64,000 nucleotides of DNA, taken from positions 248,001 to 312,000 of the forward strand of contig OY764147.1 in the NCBI GenBank assembly GCA_963668115.1, read 5' to 3'. A program made the position numbers and the translations under genes. The notes under the pieces are model-generated. The model ran no database searches. It was not told the DNA's origin and saw only the letters and a list, made by a program, of their open reading frames with translations. This DNA is from Plut-88900 sp963668115 (GTDB taxonomy: Bacteria > Chloroflexota > Dehalococcoidia > Plut-88900). Positions 33,046 to 40,974 of the stretch are shown here, piece by piece (the stretch's first letter is position 1; each line of letters starts with the position of its first letter).

Positions 33046-33124
33046 TTTGGGCTCCTTGTTGCTTGTGGTCTGATTTTCTTGCCCCTTGTTCCTGCGCTAT
33101 TCCATCATCCAATTTTCTTCCGGG

Positions 33125-33152
33125 ATTATATACCTGTACACGACAAAGCTAA
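33125..33152 (-). promoter_or_regulatory. Possible promoter of FAD oxidoreductase copy 1
   Basis: On the - strand TATAAT at 33125-33130 is preceded at 16 nt by a weak TTAGCT. The remainder of the 33046-33238 gap shows nothing recognisable. Confidence 0.35.
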
Positions 33153-33238
33153 CGGCAGGCGGTCCGATAGGGTTGGGTCTTGCAAGCCGGGACGAAACGG
33201 AACCGATCAGTCCTCTCCCATGACGCTTAGCCTACCTC

Positions 33239-33541
33239 TTAAATTCCATGGATAAACGGAGACGCCATAAGTATCCTCACATCCTCGTCGGTAAGGTACA
33301 TATCGGGGTAGTCATAGAATATCCCAGTTGTCATCAAAGCACTCCAATCGCAGGAGTCCGGGTCTTCATTGCAGCATGGCGGATGTGACAAGCCAAAAGC
33401 GTGGCCTATTTCATGGGCCAAGCTACCGAGTCAGCCCCACTCGCCCTGCTCATGCCCACGTTGAATAGTCCCGTCAACAAGGCTCTCAAGATCCGAAGTG
33501 TGGAGAATGATCACTCCCGACCCCCAGCGCCCCAACCCCAC
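33239..33541 (-). pseudogene. Zinc metalloprotease (metzincin) remnant
   Basis: Only 101 codons remain. The zinc site HEIGHAFGLSH matches HExxHxxGxxH, followed by the Met-turn SALMTTG and a C-terminal tail. Upstream the frame reads GVIILHTSDLESLVDGTIQR, HEQGEWG, then TGA (33431-33433; again CGA to TGA would explain it), and it ends at TAG 33542-33544 with no signal or propeptide. It is a matrixin-like peptidase that has lost its N-terminus, trapped between two duplicated oxidoreductase genes. Confidence 0.75.
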
Positions 33542-33561
33542 CTACAAAAGACTTTGAGGGT

Positions 33562-34734
33562 TTAAATTCCTCTGTTGGCGGCCAGTTTGTGGTAGCCGTA
33601 CTGGGTTGTTAGAGATTTGGTGAAGCGGTCGGGTTTGAGCTGCTCTATGTCGCAGGGAAGTGGACGGTCGAATACGAGGTCGGCGATTATTTTACCCAGG
33701 TAGGCGCTGCAGAGGATGCCAGGCAGGGTGACGGCCGCGAACAATCCTTGCCAGCCAGGGACACCACCGAGAACGGTGATGCCGTCGGAGGGGTTGGGGC
33801 GGGGGCCTGCCAGGTGCTCCACAAGCTCTGCGTCTTCTATGCAGGGCATCATGCGGGAAACGCGCTCTAGGATGGCCTGGCGGCCCTCGGCGGTGGGTAT
33901 GTTGTCGAACTTGCCGGGCTGTATGGTGGCGCCGGCATAGATGAGGCCGTTGGCCCGGCGGTGCAGGTGGACGGGGAGCTCTTCCCCGTCTTCGGAGGTC
34001 TCGAAACTGGCGACCCAATAAGGCCAATAGTCTTCATCATCTTTGCGAAGTGTGAGCAGGTCGCCCTTCATACCATCAATTTCAAGGGGGAAACCGGTCC
34101 ATTCCTTGGCCTTGCCGGTCCAGGCACCCATGGCAAGGACTGCACTATCACACTCTATGGTTCCCACAGAGGACTCTACTCCGGTAATTTTGCCTCCACT
34201 TTGAGAAAGGCCGGTGGCTTCGCCTATGACGACCTCTGCGCCACGGTTCTCGGCGACCTTGGCGTAGGCGAGAGTGGTCCGATAGGCGTCGAGCTGTCCG
34301 GCGCCCTCCTCCAGTATTCCTCCAAGTATGGGTTCGGCGATGCGGGGTTCGATGCGGTGAATGTCTTCAGGCGTGAGCATGACATGGCCGGATTTAGGGC
34401 CCTGTTCGAGCATGTAGTCCCAGGTGGGCTGGGTTCGTGCGACCTCCAGCCAGGGCATCTCCCGCATCATGATATCGATGCCTGCCTGTTCTGCTATGTC
34501 GGGAACGATGTATTTGAGGAACCGGACGGAGCGGCGCATGAAATCGGCGTGAAACTGGGGCTCGACGTAGTGAAGAGGGAGAGTGAAGGCTCCGGCTCCG
34601 TGACCCGAGGCCCCGCTGCCAAGGGCGTCGCGCTCCAGGACGATGACCTTGGCGCCCGCCTCGGTGAGGAAGTAGGCGCAGGCTGTGCCTACGATGCCGC
34701 CGCCTATTACCACGATGTCTGCTTTGTGTGGCAA
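33562..34734 (-). CDS. FAD-dependent oxidoreductase, DAO/glycine-oxidase-like (copy 2)
   Basis: 390 residues, colinear without gaps with the protein at 31873-33045 and differing at a minority of positions (GTACAYFLTEAG for GASCAHFLAEAG, SQSGG for VQSGG). The same TTG start and AAGGAGCCTAAA leader are kept, so the duplication included the translation signals. It has the same GGGIVG FAD motif and C-terminal FAD contacts. The paralogues probably oxidise similar amines or amino acids. The amidohydrolase pair lies 132 bases upstream on the same strand. Confidence 0.9.
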   Translation of the reverse strand: MPHKADIVVIGGGIVGTACAYFLTEAGAKVIVLERDALGSGASGHGAGAFTLPLHYVEPQFHADFMRRSVRFLKYIVPDIAEQAGIDIMMREMPWLEVARTQPTWDYMLEQGPKSGHVMLTPEDIHRIEPRIAEPILGGILEEGAGQLDAYRTTLAYAKVAENRGAEVVIGEATGLSQSGGKITGVESSVGTIECDSAVLAMGAWTGKAKEWTGFPLEIDGMKGDLLTLRKDDEDYWPYWVASFETSEDGEELPVHLHRRANGLIYAGATIQPGKFDNIPTAEGRQAILERVSRMMPCIEDAELVEHLAGPRPNPSDGITVLGGVPGWQGLFAAVTLPGILCSAYLGKIIADLVFDRPLPCDIEQLKPDRFTKSLTTQYGYHKLAANRGI

Positions 34735-34767
34735 TTTAGGCTCCTTGTTTTGAGTGGTCAGCTTTTC

Positions 34768-34860
34768 CTCACCCTCACCCTAGCCCTCTCCTCTCAAGGG
34801 AGAGGGGACAGGACACCACCCAACACACCCATGGATTCCCGACTTCTCGGGAATGACTAG
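34768..34860. repeat. Composite dispersed repeat
   Basis: CCTCACCCTCACCCTAGCCC ending in GGGAGAGGGGACAGG is followed by ATGGATTCCCGACTTCTCGG and GAATGAC. The first part recurs inside the start of cdsA at 48222-48292. Confidence 0.65.
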
Positions 34861-34865
34861 GCCAG

Positions 34866-36023
34866 TTAGACAGATAGGGAGTAGAGTTTGGCACAGTTGT
34901 CCCACATTACTTTCTTTTTGGCTTCTTCGGACAGGGGTAGCTTGAGGAAGCTGTCGGTGGCGAAGGGGTAGATGGAGTCGGGGTGGGGGTAGTCGGTTGA
35001 GAATACGAAGTTGTCAGTGCCGACCCAGTCGATGGCGTATTTGGATGGCTCTTCGTCGGGGTCAATGACGGCGTAGCATTGTCGCTTGAAGTACTCGCTG
35101 GGGGCCATGGAGAGGTACTTGGAGGCCTGCTCCTGCCGGTGTTCGTAATGTTCGTCCATACGCCAGAGCCAGAAGGGGAGCCAACCGGCGTTGCATTCGA
35201 GGTGAGCTACCCGGATCCCGGGGAACTTCTCCAGGACGCCACCGGCGCACATGCAGAGGGCGGCGTACATCTGCTCGACGGGGTGACAGGCGACGTGGCC
35301 CATGGTCCATATGCGGTCGGGTTCGTCGTAGAAGCGGTCGGCAATGGCCTGGGGGAGGTTGCACTTGAAGGTCTCGTGGAAGGTGACGGCCATGTCCAGT
35401 TCCTGGCAGACGGCCCAAAGGCGGTCGTACTCGTCGCTGTGCCAGTTTCGTCCTCGTATGGGGTTTGGGTGGAGGTAGATGCCGACGAAATCCAGCTCTT
35501 CACGGGTGCGCCGGACCTCGGCGACGGCGTTGTCGATGTTGGAGACGAGGATCATGGCGATGCCCTTGAGCCGGGAGGGGCTTTCGGAGCAGAAGTCGGC
35601 GAGCCAGTTGTTGTAGGCCTTGGCGACGGCGTCGGCGAAGGGTTCGTCTTCGTAATCGACACCTGCGACGACCATGCCTCGAGAGGGATAAAGGTTGGCA
35701 ACGTCCAAACCCTCGACCTCCATGGCGTTGACCTGGGAGACGGGGTCGAAGCGGCTGTCTATGGCTTCCTGCATGTATTCGTTGCTTCGGGAGTGAGAGA
35801 TGTTGAGCCGGGCCTTTTCCTCCTCGTGCTCCAGGTGTTTCTGGTTGGAGAGGAAAGCGCCAAGAATGTCACCTTCAATGGTGGTGTTCATGTCGACGGG
35901 GTCTTTGCTGGTGCCGACGGGGGCCCGGTCCTTGTAGGCGGTGTCGATGTAGTTGAGCCAGAGATCCCAAGGCTCGTGGGTGTGCATGTCACTGTCCATG
36001 ACTTTGAAACCGTTCTTTGCCAT
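34866..36023 (-). CDS. Amidohydrolase-family metal-dependent hydrolase (copy 1)
   Basis: 385 residues of the amidohydrolase_2 (aminocarboxymuconate-semialdehyde-decarboxylase-like) group. The metal-binding start is MDSDMHTHEPW, then YLHPNP, FHETFKC, MGHVACHPVEQM and the late FSTDYPHPDS, where the last Asp is the usual catalytic/metal residue. These TIM-barrel enzymes decarboxylate or hydrolyse aromatic or ring-derived acids. It is paralogous to the next upstream gene (36040-37197), 16 bases away, and both are probably read from upstream of the pair. Confidence 0.9.
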   Translation of the reverse strand: MAKNGFKVMDSDMHTHEPWDLWLNYIDTAYKDRAPVGTSKDPVDMNTTIEGDILGAFLSNQKHLEHEEEKARLNISHSRSNEYMQEAIDSRFDPVSQVNAMEVEGLDVANLYPSRGMVVAGVDYEDEPFADAVAKAYNNWLADFCSESPSRLKGIAMILVSNIDNAVAEVRRTREELDFVGIYLHPNPIRGRNWHSDEYDRLWAVCQELDMAVTFHETFKCNLPQAIADRFYDEPDRIWTMGHVACHPVEQMYAALCMCAGGVLEKFPGIRVAHLECNAGWLPFWLWRMDEHYEHRQEQASKYLSMAPSEYFKRQCYAVIDPDEEPSKYAIDWVGTDNFVFSTDYPHPDSIYPFATDSFLKLPLSEEAKKKVMWDNCAKLYSLSV

Positions 36024-36039
36024 TGGGGGCTCCTTTCAG

Positions 36040-37197
36040 CTAATTGGCGATGCCGTATAGCCTGGCGCAATTGTCCCAGAGGACTTTCCTCTTGGATTCT
36101 TCAGATAGGGGAAGTTTCAGGAATTCGTCGATGGCGAAGGGGTACTTGCCGTCGGCGTGGGGGTAGTCGGTGGAGAAGACGAAGTTGTCGTCGCCGATCC
36201 AGTCTACGGCATATTCGGCGGGGCCTTCGTCGGGGTCTATGGCGAGGTAGCACTGGCGCTTGAAGGTCTCGCTGGGGAGGACGGACTGGTAGCGGGAGGC
36301 CTGTTCCTGGCGGTGCTCGTAGTGCTCGTCCATGCGCCAGAGCCAGAAGGGGAGCCAGCCCGTGTTGCACTCGAGGAAGGCGACCCGGAGTTCCGCGTAT
36401 TTGTCCAGGATGCCGCCGGCGCAGAAGCAGAGACAGGCGTACATCTGCTCGATGGGGTGGCAGGCGACGTGGCCCATAGTCCAGATATGGTCGGGCTCAT
36501 CGTAGAAGCGGTCGGCGATGGCCTGGGGAAGGCTGCACTTGAAGGTCTCGTGGAAGGTTACGGGGACGTCCAGGTCCTGGCACTCCTGCCATAGGGGGTC
36601 GTAGACGGGGTTGTGCCAGTTGCGGCCCTGCACGGGATTCGGGTGGAGGTATGCGGAGAGGAAGCCCATTTCGTTGTGGGTGCGGCGCACCTCGGTGACG
36701 GCTTCCTCAACGTCGGTGGCGAGGACCATGGCGGCGGGACGCATCTTGTCGGGGTCCTGGCTGCAAAAGTCGTGAATCCAGTCGTTGTAGGCCCGGGCCA
36801 CGGCACCCGCGTAACGGCCGTCCTGGTAGGGGACGCCTGCGACCGACATGCCCCGGGTGGGGAAGATAATGGCCAGGTCGAGCCCCTCGGTGTCCATGGC
36901 ATGAAGCTGGGACACGGGGTCGAAGCCGCGGTCTACGGCAGGCTTCAGGTACTTGTTCCCGTGCTCGGCCTCTACTTTCCGGCGGCTTGTTTCCTCCTCG
37001 TTGCTTTGGATGTCAGCATCGGCGAGGAAGGCGGCGATGGGCTTTCCCTGAATGGCCATGTTCATGACCAACTGGTTTTCGGTCATCCCGACGGGCGCGA
37101 GGTCACGGTACTCGGGGTCGATGTTATTGAGCCACACATCCCAGGTCTCGTTGACGTGCATATCGCTGTCCATGACCTTGAAGCCGTTCTTGGTCAT
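36040..37197 (-). CDS. Amidohydrolase-family metal-dependent hydrolase (copy 2)
   Basis: 385 residues from MTKNGFKVMDSDMHVNETWD; a long in-frame extension to 37641 runs into element E2 and shows no protein similarity. It has the same motif series as its neighbour: DSDMH, FHETFKCSLPQAIADRFYDEPD, MGHVACHPIEQM, FSTDYPHADG. It is clearly diverged from copy 1, so an older duplication than the FAD oxidoreductases. The start of E2's tail is about 120 bases upstream, so transcription through E2 could enter this operon. Confidence 0.9.
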   Translation of the reverse strand: MTKNGFKVMDSDMHVNETWDVWLNNIDPEYRDLAPVGMTENQLVMNMAIQGKPIAAFLADADIQSNEEETSRRKVEAEHGNKYLKPAVDRGFDPVSQLHAMDTEGLDLAIIFPTRGMSVAGVPYQDGRYAGAVARAYNDWIHDFCSQDPDKMRPAAMVLATDVEEAVTEVRRTHNEMGFLSAYLHPNPVQGRNWHNPVYDPLWQECQDLDVPVTFHETFKCSLPQAIADRFYDEPDHIWTMGHVACHPIEQMYACLCFCAGGILDKYAELRVAFLECNTGWLPFWLWRMDEHYEHRQEQASRYQSVLPSETFKRQCYLAIDPDEGPAEYAVDWIGDDNFVFSTDYPHADGKYPFAIDEFLKLPLSEESKRKVLWDNCARLYGIAN

Positions 37198-37317
37198 AGC
37201 AAGAGTCCTTTCGGTGTGGATTGGGGTCTCGGGGGTCTGGATGGGGTCATGATACTCCGAGGGTTGGGGGTAATCAAACCTGTGCATTCGTCCGGTAGAT
37301 TGGCGGCACACCGGGCT

Positions 37318-37934
37318 TTTATTCGGTTGTGGGGTTTCGTTTTCTGTTTTGTCTGTTGGGTTTTGGGTAGGCGATGGAGGTCCGGGACTCTGATGCAGGA
37401 TGACTATGGCACCTATGCCGACGCTTCCAGTCCGCCATAGCGGATGTATCACATCGGCGTCTGTACTGCCTAATCCCCACACATGCCATTGGGGACTTGC
37501 CTGTGTCGAGGGCGTCCCTGGGTGGGGCAATCCGTCCTGCATCAGCGCTCGACCGCTGAGCGGGACAGCATTCGGCTCGAAGCCGTCACGGGCGGAACGG
37601 AGTCCTCCGATGATTACGACGGCGGAGCCGCGTAGGGGCACTGAGGCCCTGATCCCGGTAACGCCGGGCCGTAAGATTTCGCCGGCGAGTCAATGCCAGC
37701 GACATAGGCGTCCCAAGATAGGGAGCACCGATTCGGCAGAGGCCCCTTAGCGGGGCATACCGCGTAGAGCAGATGGACCTTCCATCGCCTGGATGGTTAG
37801 GGAAGGGGCACGGGACCCTTGTAGTGAGGGGGTGACATCCCTGACGTCTGTGGGATGACATCCTCGGATGGGTCGGGTGGGCTTCCCTGGGTTTTTGGTT
37901 CCTCCTTAAGTTATTGGATTAGTGTTCGCGAACG
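37318..37934 (-). ncRNA. Candidate structured RNA, element E2
   Basis: Read leftward from the promoter at 37941-37969. Transcript order: GTTCGCGAAC palindrome, TTAAGGAGGAACC box without a start codon, CCCAGGGAAGCCC, and the CCGTGCCCCTTCCCTAACC motif, both shared with E3. GGCGATGGA-A-GGTCC (37775-37789) pairs over about 400 nt with GGACCTCCATCGCC (37370-37383). Inside are hairpins GCCCC/GGGGC (37742-37756), GCTGGC/GCCGGC (37681-37700), CCCGG/CCGGG (37654-37668), CGGAG/CTCCG, and an 11-bp stem TGATGCAGGA-type (37390-37400 with 37535-37545). The tail is A/C-rich with ACCCCACAACCGAA. No convincing protein frame. Confidence 0.6.
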
Positions 37935-37969
37935 GAGGGTATGATAACGCCTTTGCTCAGACGTGTCAA
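37924..37969 (-). promoter_or_regulatory. E2 promoter and start-site palindrome
   Basis: On the - strand TTGACA (37964-37969), 17-nt spacer, TATCAT (37941-37946). The perfect dyad GTTCGCGAAC (37924-37933) covers the expected start region. All three blocks are identical in E3. Confidence 0.8.
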
Positions 37970-38035
37970 GCAAATGTGCGGGTTTGGAGGGAATTCCCTC
38001 CGGCCCCTTGGGGAACCCTCACCTTCTGGCCCCCT

Positions 38036-38386
38036 CTCACGCCATAGGCGCATCTTCGACCCTTAGGGCCTCTAGTTCAGTACTGGGGAGAAAGGGAGGG
38101 AACGGAGGTGGATTGCGAGGATGAAGGTGATTATTCCGGAGGGATGGATTCCCGACTACTCGGGAATGACGAAAAGAGGTGGGTGGGGATGATGGGGGTG
38201 AGCGGTGGGCTGGCGCAACAGATTCACGCCATAGGCGCACGCCCAGGCGCATCTTCGACATCTCCGACCTAGCGGGGCATCGGAATGGGAAGGGGAGGGG
38301 TGAGTTGCGGTGGTGTAGGTGAGTGTTTCGGAGGGATGGATTCACGCCACAGGCGCATCTTCGACCTGCCTCCGCAGGAATGACGA
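38036..38386. repeat. Cluster of dispersed repeats upstream of proS end
   Basis: At least four copies of the GGATGGATTC...TCGGGAATGACG family and its ACGCCA(T/C)AGGCGCATC variant lie here (about 38038-38075, 38138-38170, 38220-38290, 38333-38386). They fill the 37984-38408 gap between E2 and the proS 3' end. I see no gene in this stretch. Confidence 0.65.
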
Positions 38387-38408
38387 AGGAGGAAGGGGAC
38401 GATAGACT

Positions 38409-40106
38409 TTAGATCGAGAGCATGGATTGGGCTTCGGGGACGGCGTTGGAGAGGGGCGCCATGCGTTTTTCTAAGGTGGAGCGGTCGGTGATTTCTACGG
38501 CGTCCTGCTTGAGGTTTCGGGGGCTTACGGTGAGGCGCACGGGAATGCCTAGGAGGTCGGCGTCGTTGAACTTGACGCCGGGGGACTCGTCGCGGTCGTC
38601 GTAGAGGACTTCGATGCCGGCGGCCTGGAGGGAGTCGTAGAGCTGGTCTGCGGCCTCGGCGACACCGGGCCGGTCGAGGGATAGGGCGCAGATGTGGACG
38701 TGGTAGGGGGCGATGGGGTGGGGCCAGACGATGCCGTGCTCGTCGTGGTTCTGCTCCATGGCGGCGGCCATGAGCCTGCCGACACCGATGCCGTAGCATC
38801 CCATGACGATGGGCTTTTGCCGGCCGTCCTGGTCGGAATAGTAGGCGCCGAGGGACTCGCTGAAGAAGGTGCCGAGCTTGAAGACGTGGCCAACCTCTAT
38901 TCCACGGGTGATGCTGAGGGGTTGGCCACAGTTAGTGCAGCCCTGGCCGGCTTCGACCTCGGCGATATCAGTGATGGCGTCGGCGCGAAAGTCTCGGGGG
39001 TAGTTGGCGTTGAGGAGGTGGGTGTCGGGCTTGTTTGCGCCGACCACGAAGTTGTCGCCGAGCTCGATGGAGTCATCTGCAATGCACTTCAGGTCGCCGC
39101 GGCCGATGGGGGAGGCGGAACCTGCTACAAGGCCCGCGGCCTTGACCTCTTCGTCGGTGGCGAGCCGGAGGTCGGTGGCGTGGAGGAGGTTCTTGAGCTT
39201 GACGTCGTTGACTTCCAGGTCGCCGCGGATGACTACAAAGACCATTTCGCCGTCGGCGGTGTAGAAGACGGCTTTCAAGGTTTTGGACTCGGGGACGCCG
39301 ACGAATTCGGCGAGACCCTTGATGGTCTTGACGCCGGGTGTTGCAACTTCTTCAAGGGGCAAGGGGCCGGTCCTGGGCTGGTCGGACTTCACGCCCGAGG
39401 CCCGCTCCATGTTGGCGGCGAACCCGCAACCAGGACACTGAACTATCTGGTCCTCGCCGCTCTCGGCGATGAGGATGAACTCGTGGGAGTCCTTGCCGCC
39501 GATGGCTCCACTGTCTGCCTCGACGGCGAGGGCAGGTAGGCCGCAGCGCCGGTAGATGTTCCGGTAGGCCTGGACCATCTTGTCGTAGCTGACATCGAGG
39601 CCGGCCTGGTCTACGTCCATGCTGTAGAGGTCTTTCATGTCGAACTCACGGACACGCATGAGACCGGCGCGGGGCCGGGGCTCATCACGGAGCTTGGTCT
39701 GTATCTGGTAGGGCATGCGGGGCATGTCCTTGTAGCTGTGGATGTGCTGGACGGCCATCTGGGTGATGACCTCCTCGTGGGTCGGGGCTAGGCAGAGGGG
39801 TCTGCCGCGTCGGTCCTGCAGCTTGAAGAGGTTATCCCCGAAGGCGGAGGCCCGGCCGCTGGTCTCCCAGAGCTCAAGGGGCTGGATGACGGGCATTTTG
39901 ACTTCCTGCCCGCCTGCTGCATTCATCTCTTCCCGGATGATGCTTTCGATCTTGCGAAGGACCCTCCATGCTATGGGCATGTAGCTGTATACGCCGGCGG
40001 AGACCTGGTGGACCATACCGGCCTTGAGCATTAGCCGATGGCTTATGGACTCGGCCTCGGCGGGCTCGCTCCTGAGGGTCTTTCCGAACATCCGGGAGAG
40101 GCGCAT
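38409..40106 (-). CDS. proS: Prolyl-tRNA synthetase
   Basis: 565 residues, bacterial-type ProRS with an inserted editing domain. Class II motif 1 region lies in MLKAGMVHQVSAGVYSYMPIA, motif 2 in FKLQDRRGRPLCLAPTHEE and RDEPRPRAGLMRVREFDMKD, the editing (INS) domain about 220-390, motif 3 near MGCYGIGVGRLMAA, and the anticodon domain with HVHICALSLD at the C-terminus. It charges tRNA-Pro. It stands at the end of the rpsB-to-proS series, as in many bacteria, but with its own -10-like TGCTACAAT on the - strand (40145-40153). Confidence 0.96.
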   Translation of the reverse strand: MRLSRMFGKTLRSEPAEAESISHRLMLKAGMVHQVSAGVYSYMPIAWRVLRKIESIIREEMNAAGGQEVKMPVIQPLELWETSGRASAFGDNLFKLQDRRGRPLCLAPTHEEVITQMAVQHIHSYKDMPRMPYQIQTKLRDEPRPRAGLMRVREFDMKDLYSMDVDQAGLDVSYDKMVQAYRNIYRRCGLPALAVEADSGAIGGKDSHEFILIAESGEDQIVQCPGCGFAANMERASGVKSDQPRTGPLPLEEVATPGVKTIKGLAEFVGVPESKTLKAVFYTADGEMVFVVIRGDLEVNDVKLKNLLHATDLRLATDEEVKAAGLVAGSASPIGRGDLKCIADDSIELGDNFVVGANKPDTHLLNANYPRDFRADAITDIAEVEAGQGCTNCGQPLSITRGIEVGHVFKLGTFFSESLGAYYSDQDGRQKPIVMGCYGIGVGRLMAAAMEQNHDEHGIVWPHPIAPYHVHICALSLDRPGVAEAADQLYDSLQAAGIEVLYDDRDESPGVKFNDADLLGIPVRLTVSPRNLKQDAVEITDRSTLEKRMAPLSNAVPEAQSMLSI

Positions 40107-40177
40107 GGGTGGCTCCTGTTTGCCGCGTTGTCAAATAGGTGTAGATTGTAGCACCGAGGGCTGTCAGAGAGGCCGGA

Positions 40178-40855
40178 ATGCTAAACATCGCACATCGGGG
40201 ATATACGAGGGAGTGGCCGGGAAATACTCTGGAGGCGATCGAGGCGGCGATCATGTTGGGTGTAGATGCGGTGGAGGTAGATGTACAGGAGACGGGAGAT
40301 GGATGCTTTGTGTTGGCGCACGATGTGACAATTAAGGGCAGAAACATTGGCGAGATGGCACTTTCGGAGGTGATGGGATTTGGCATGGGGCAGGGGTGTC
40401 GGGTGGCGACGCTAGAGGAGGCGCTGGATGTGTGTCGTGGGGAGGTGGGGGTGGTACTGGAGTTGAAGGATGTGAGGTCGATAGGACGGTTTATGGAGAT
40501 TGTTAAGGGGTCGGGGGAGGAGGGGAGGGTGGGGATTTGCTCGTTTGACGCGGGGCTTTTGAGGAGAGTCAGGAAGGCGGAGTCGGATCTGCGCATGGGG
40601 TTGATTGTGGATGTGCCGCCTCGGGAGCCGGTGAGGGCGTTGGAGGGGCTTGGGTGCGAGGTTGTCGGGGTGCGGGCGCCTCTTATTGCGGAGTCGTTGG
40701 TGGAGAGTATTCACGCGGCAGGCAGGATGGTGTTCGGGTGGGGGGTGGAGGATGTGTCGGGTGTGGACAGGTTGATGTGGCTGGGGGTGGATGGGTTGGT
40801 TACGGACATTCCGGATGTGGTGAGGGGGAGGGTGGGGGTAAGCATGGACATTTAG
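40178..40855 (+). CDS. Glycerophosphodiester phosphodiesterase
   Basis: 225 residues of the GDPD TIM-barrel family, hydrolysing glycerophosphodiesters to glycerol-3-phosphate and an alcohol. The catalytic/metal set is visible: IAHRGYTREWPGNTLEA (HRG and N-T), VDAVEVDVQET (E and D), and LAHDVTIKGR (H). The later VLELKD (Glu) and FGWGVED segments are typical. It has no signal peptide, so it is cytoplasmic. It runs against the surrounding ispG and proS genes and separates them. Confidence 0.88.
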   Translation: MLNIAHRGYTREWPGNTLEAIEAAIMLGVDAVEVDVQETGDGCFVLAHDVTIKGRNIGEMALSEVMGFGMGQGCRVATLEEALDVCRGEVGVVLELKDVRSIGRFMEIVKGSGEEGRVGICSFDAGLLRRVRKAESDLRMGLIVDVPPREPVRALEGLGCEVVGVRAPLIAESLVESIHAAGRMVFGWGVEDVSGVDRLMWLGVDGLVTDIPDVVRGRVGVSMDI

Positions 40856-40867
40856 TCAGACGTGGCC

Positions 40868-40972
40868 CCACCCCGCTCATACTTCGAGAGCCTCAGCATG
40901 AGCGGCCCAAGTCCGAGGATGGATTCACGCCAATGGCGTACTTACAGCCGGCTCGGGGGCCGGAATGACGGA
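40868..40972. repeat. Composite dispersed repeat (two families)
   Basis: CCCGCTCATACTTCGAGAGC to CAGCATGAGCGG, then GAGGATGGATTCACGCC to GGGGCCGGAATGACGG. It has the same two-part order and spacing as 12955-13063. It fills the gap between the GDPD and ispG stops. Confidence 0.7.
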
Positions 40973-40974
40973 TG

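Noticed and set aside
37198..37641. In-frame N-terminal extension of amidohydrolase copy 2 through E2
   Set aside because: The paralogue begins at the same Met as 37197, and the extension crosses the E2 core with no protein similarity.
37370..37789. E2 as a group I/II intron or RNase P RNA
   Set aside because: I found no group II domain V-like motif, no group I P7 core and no RNase P GAGGAAAGTCC or ACAGAA block on either strand.
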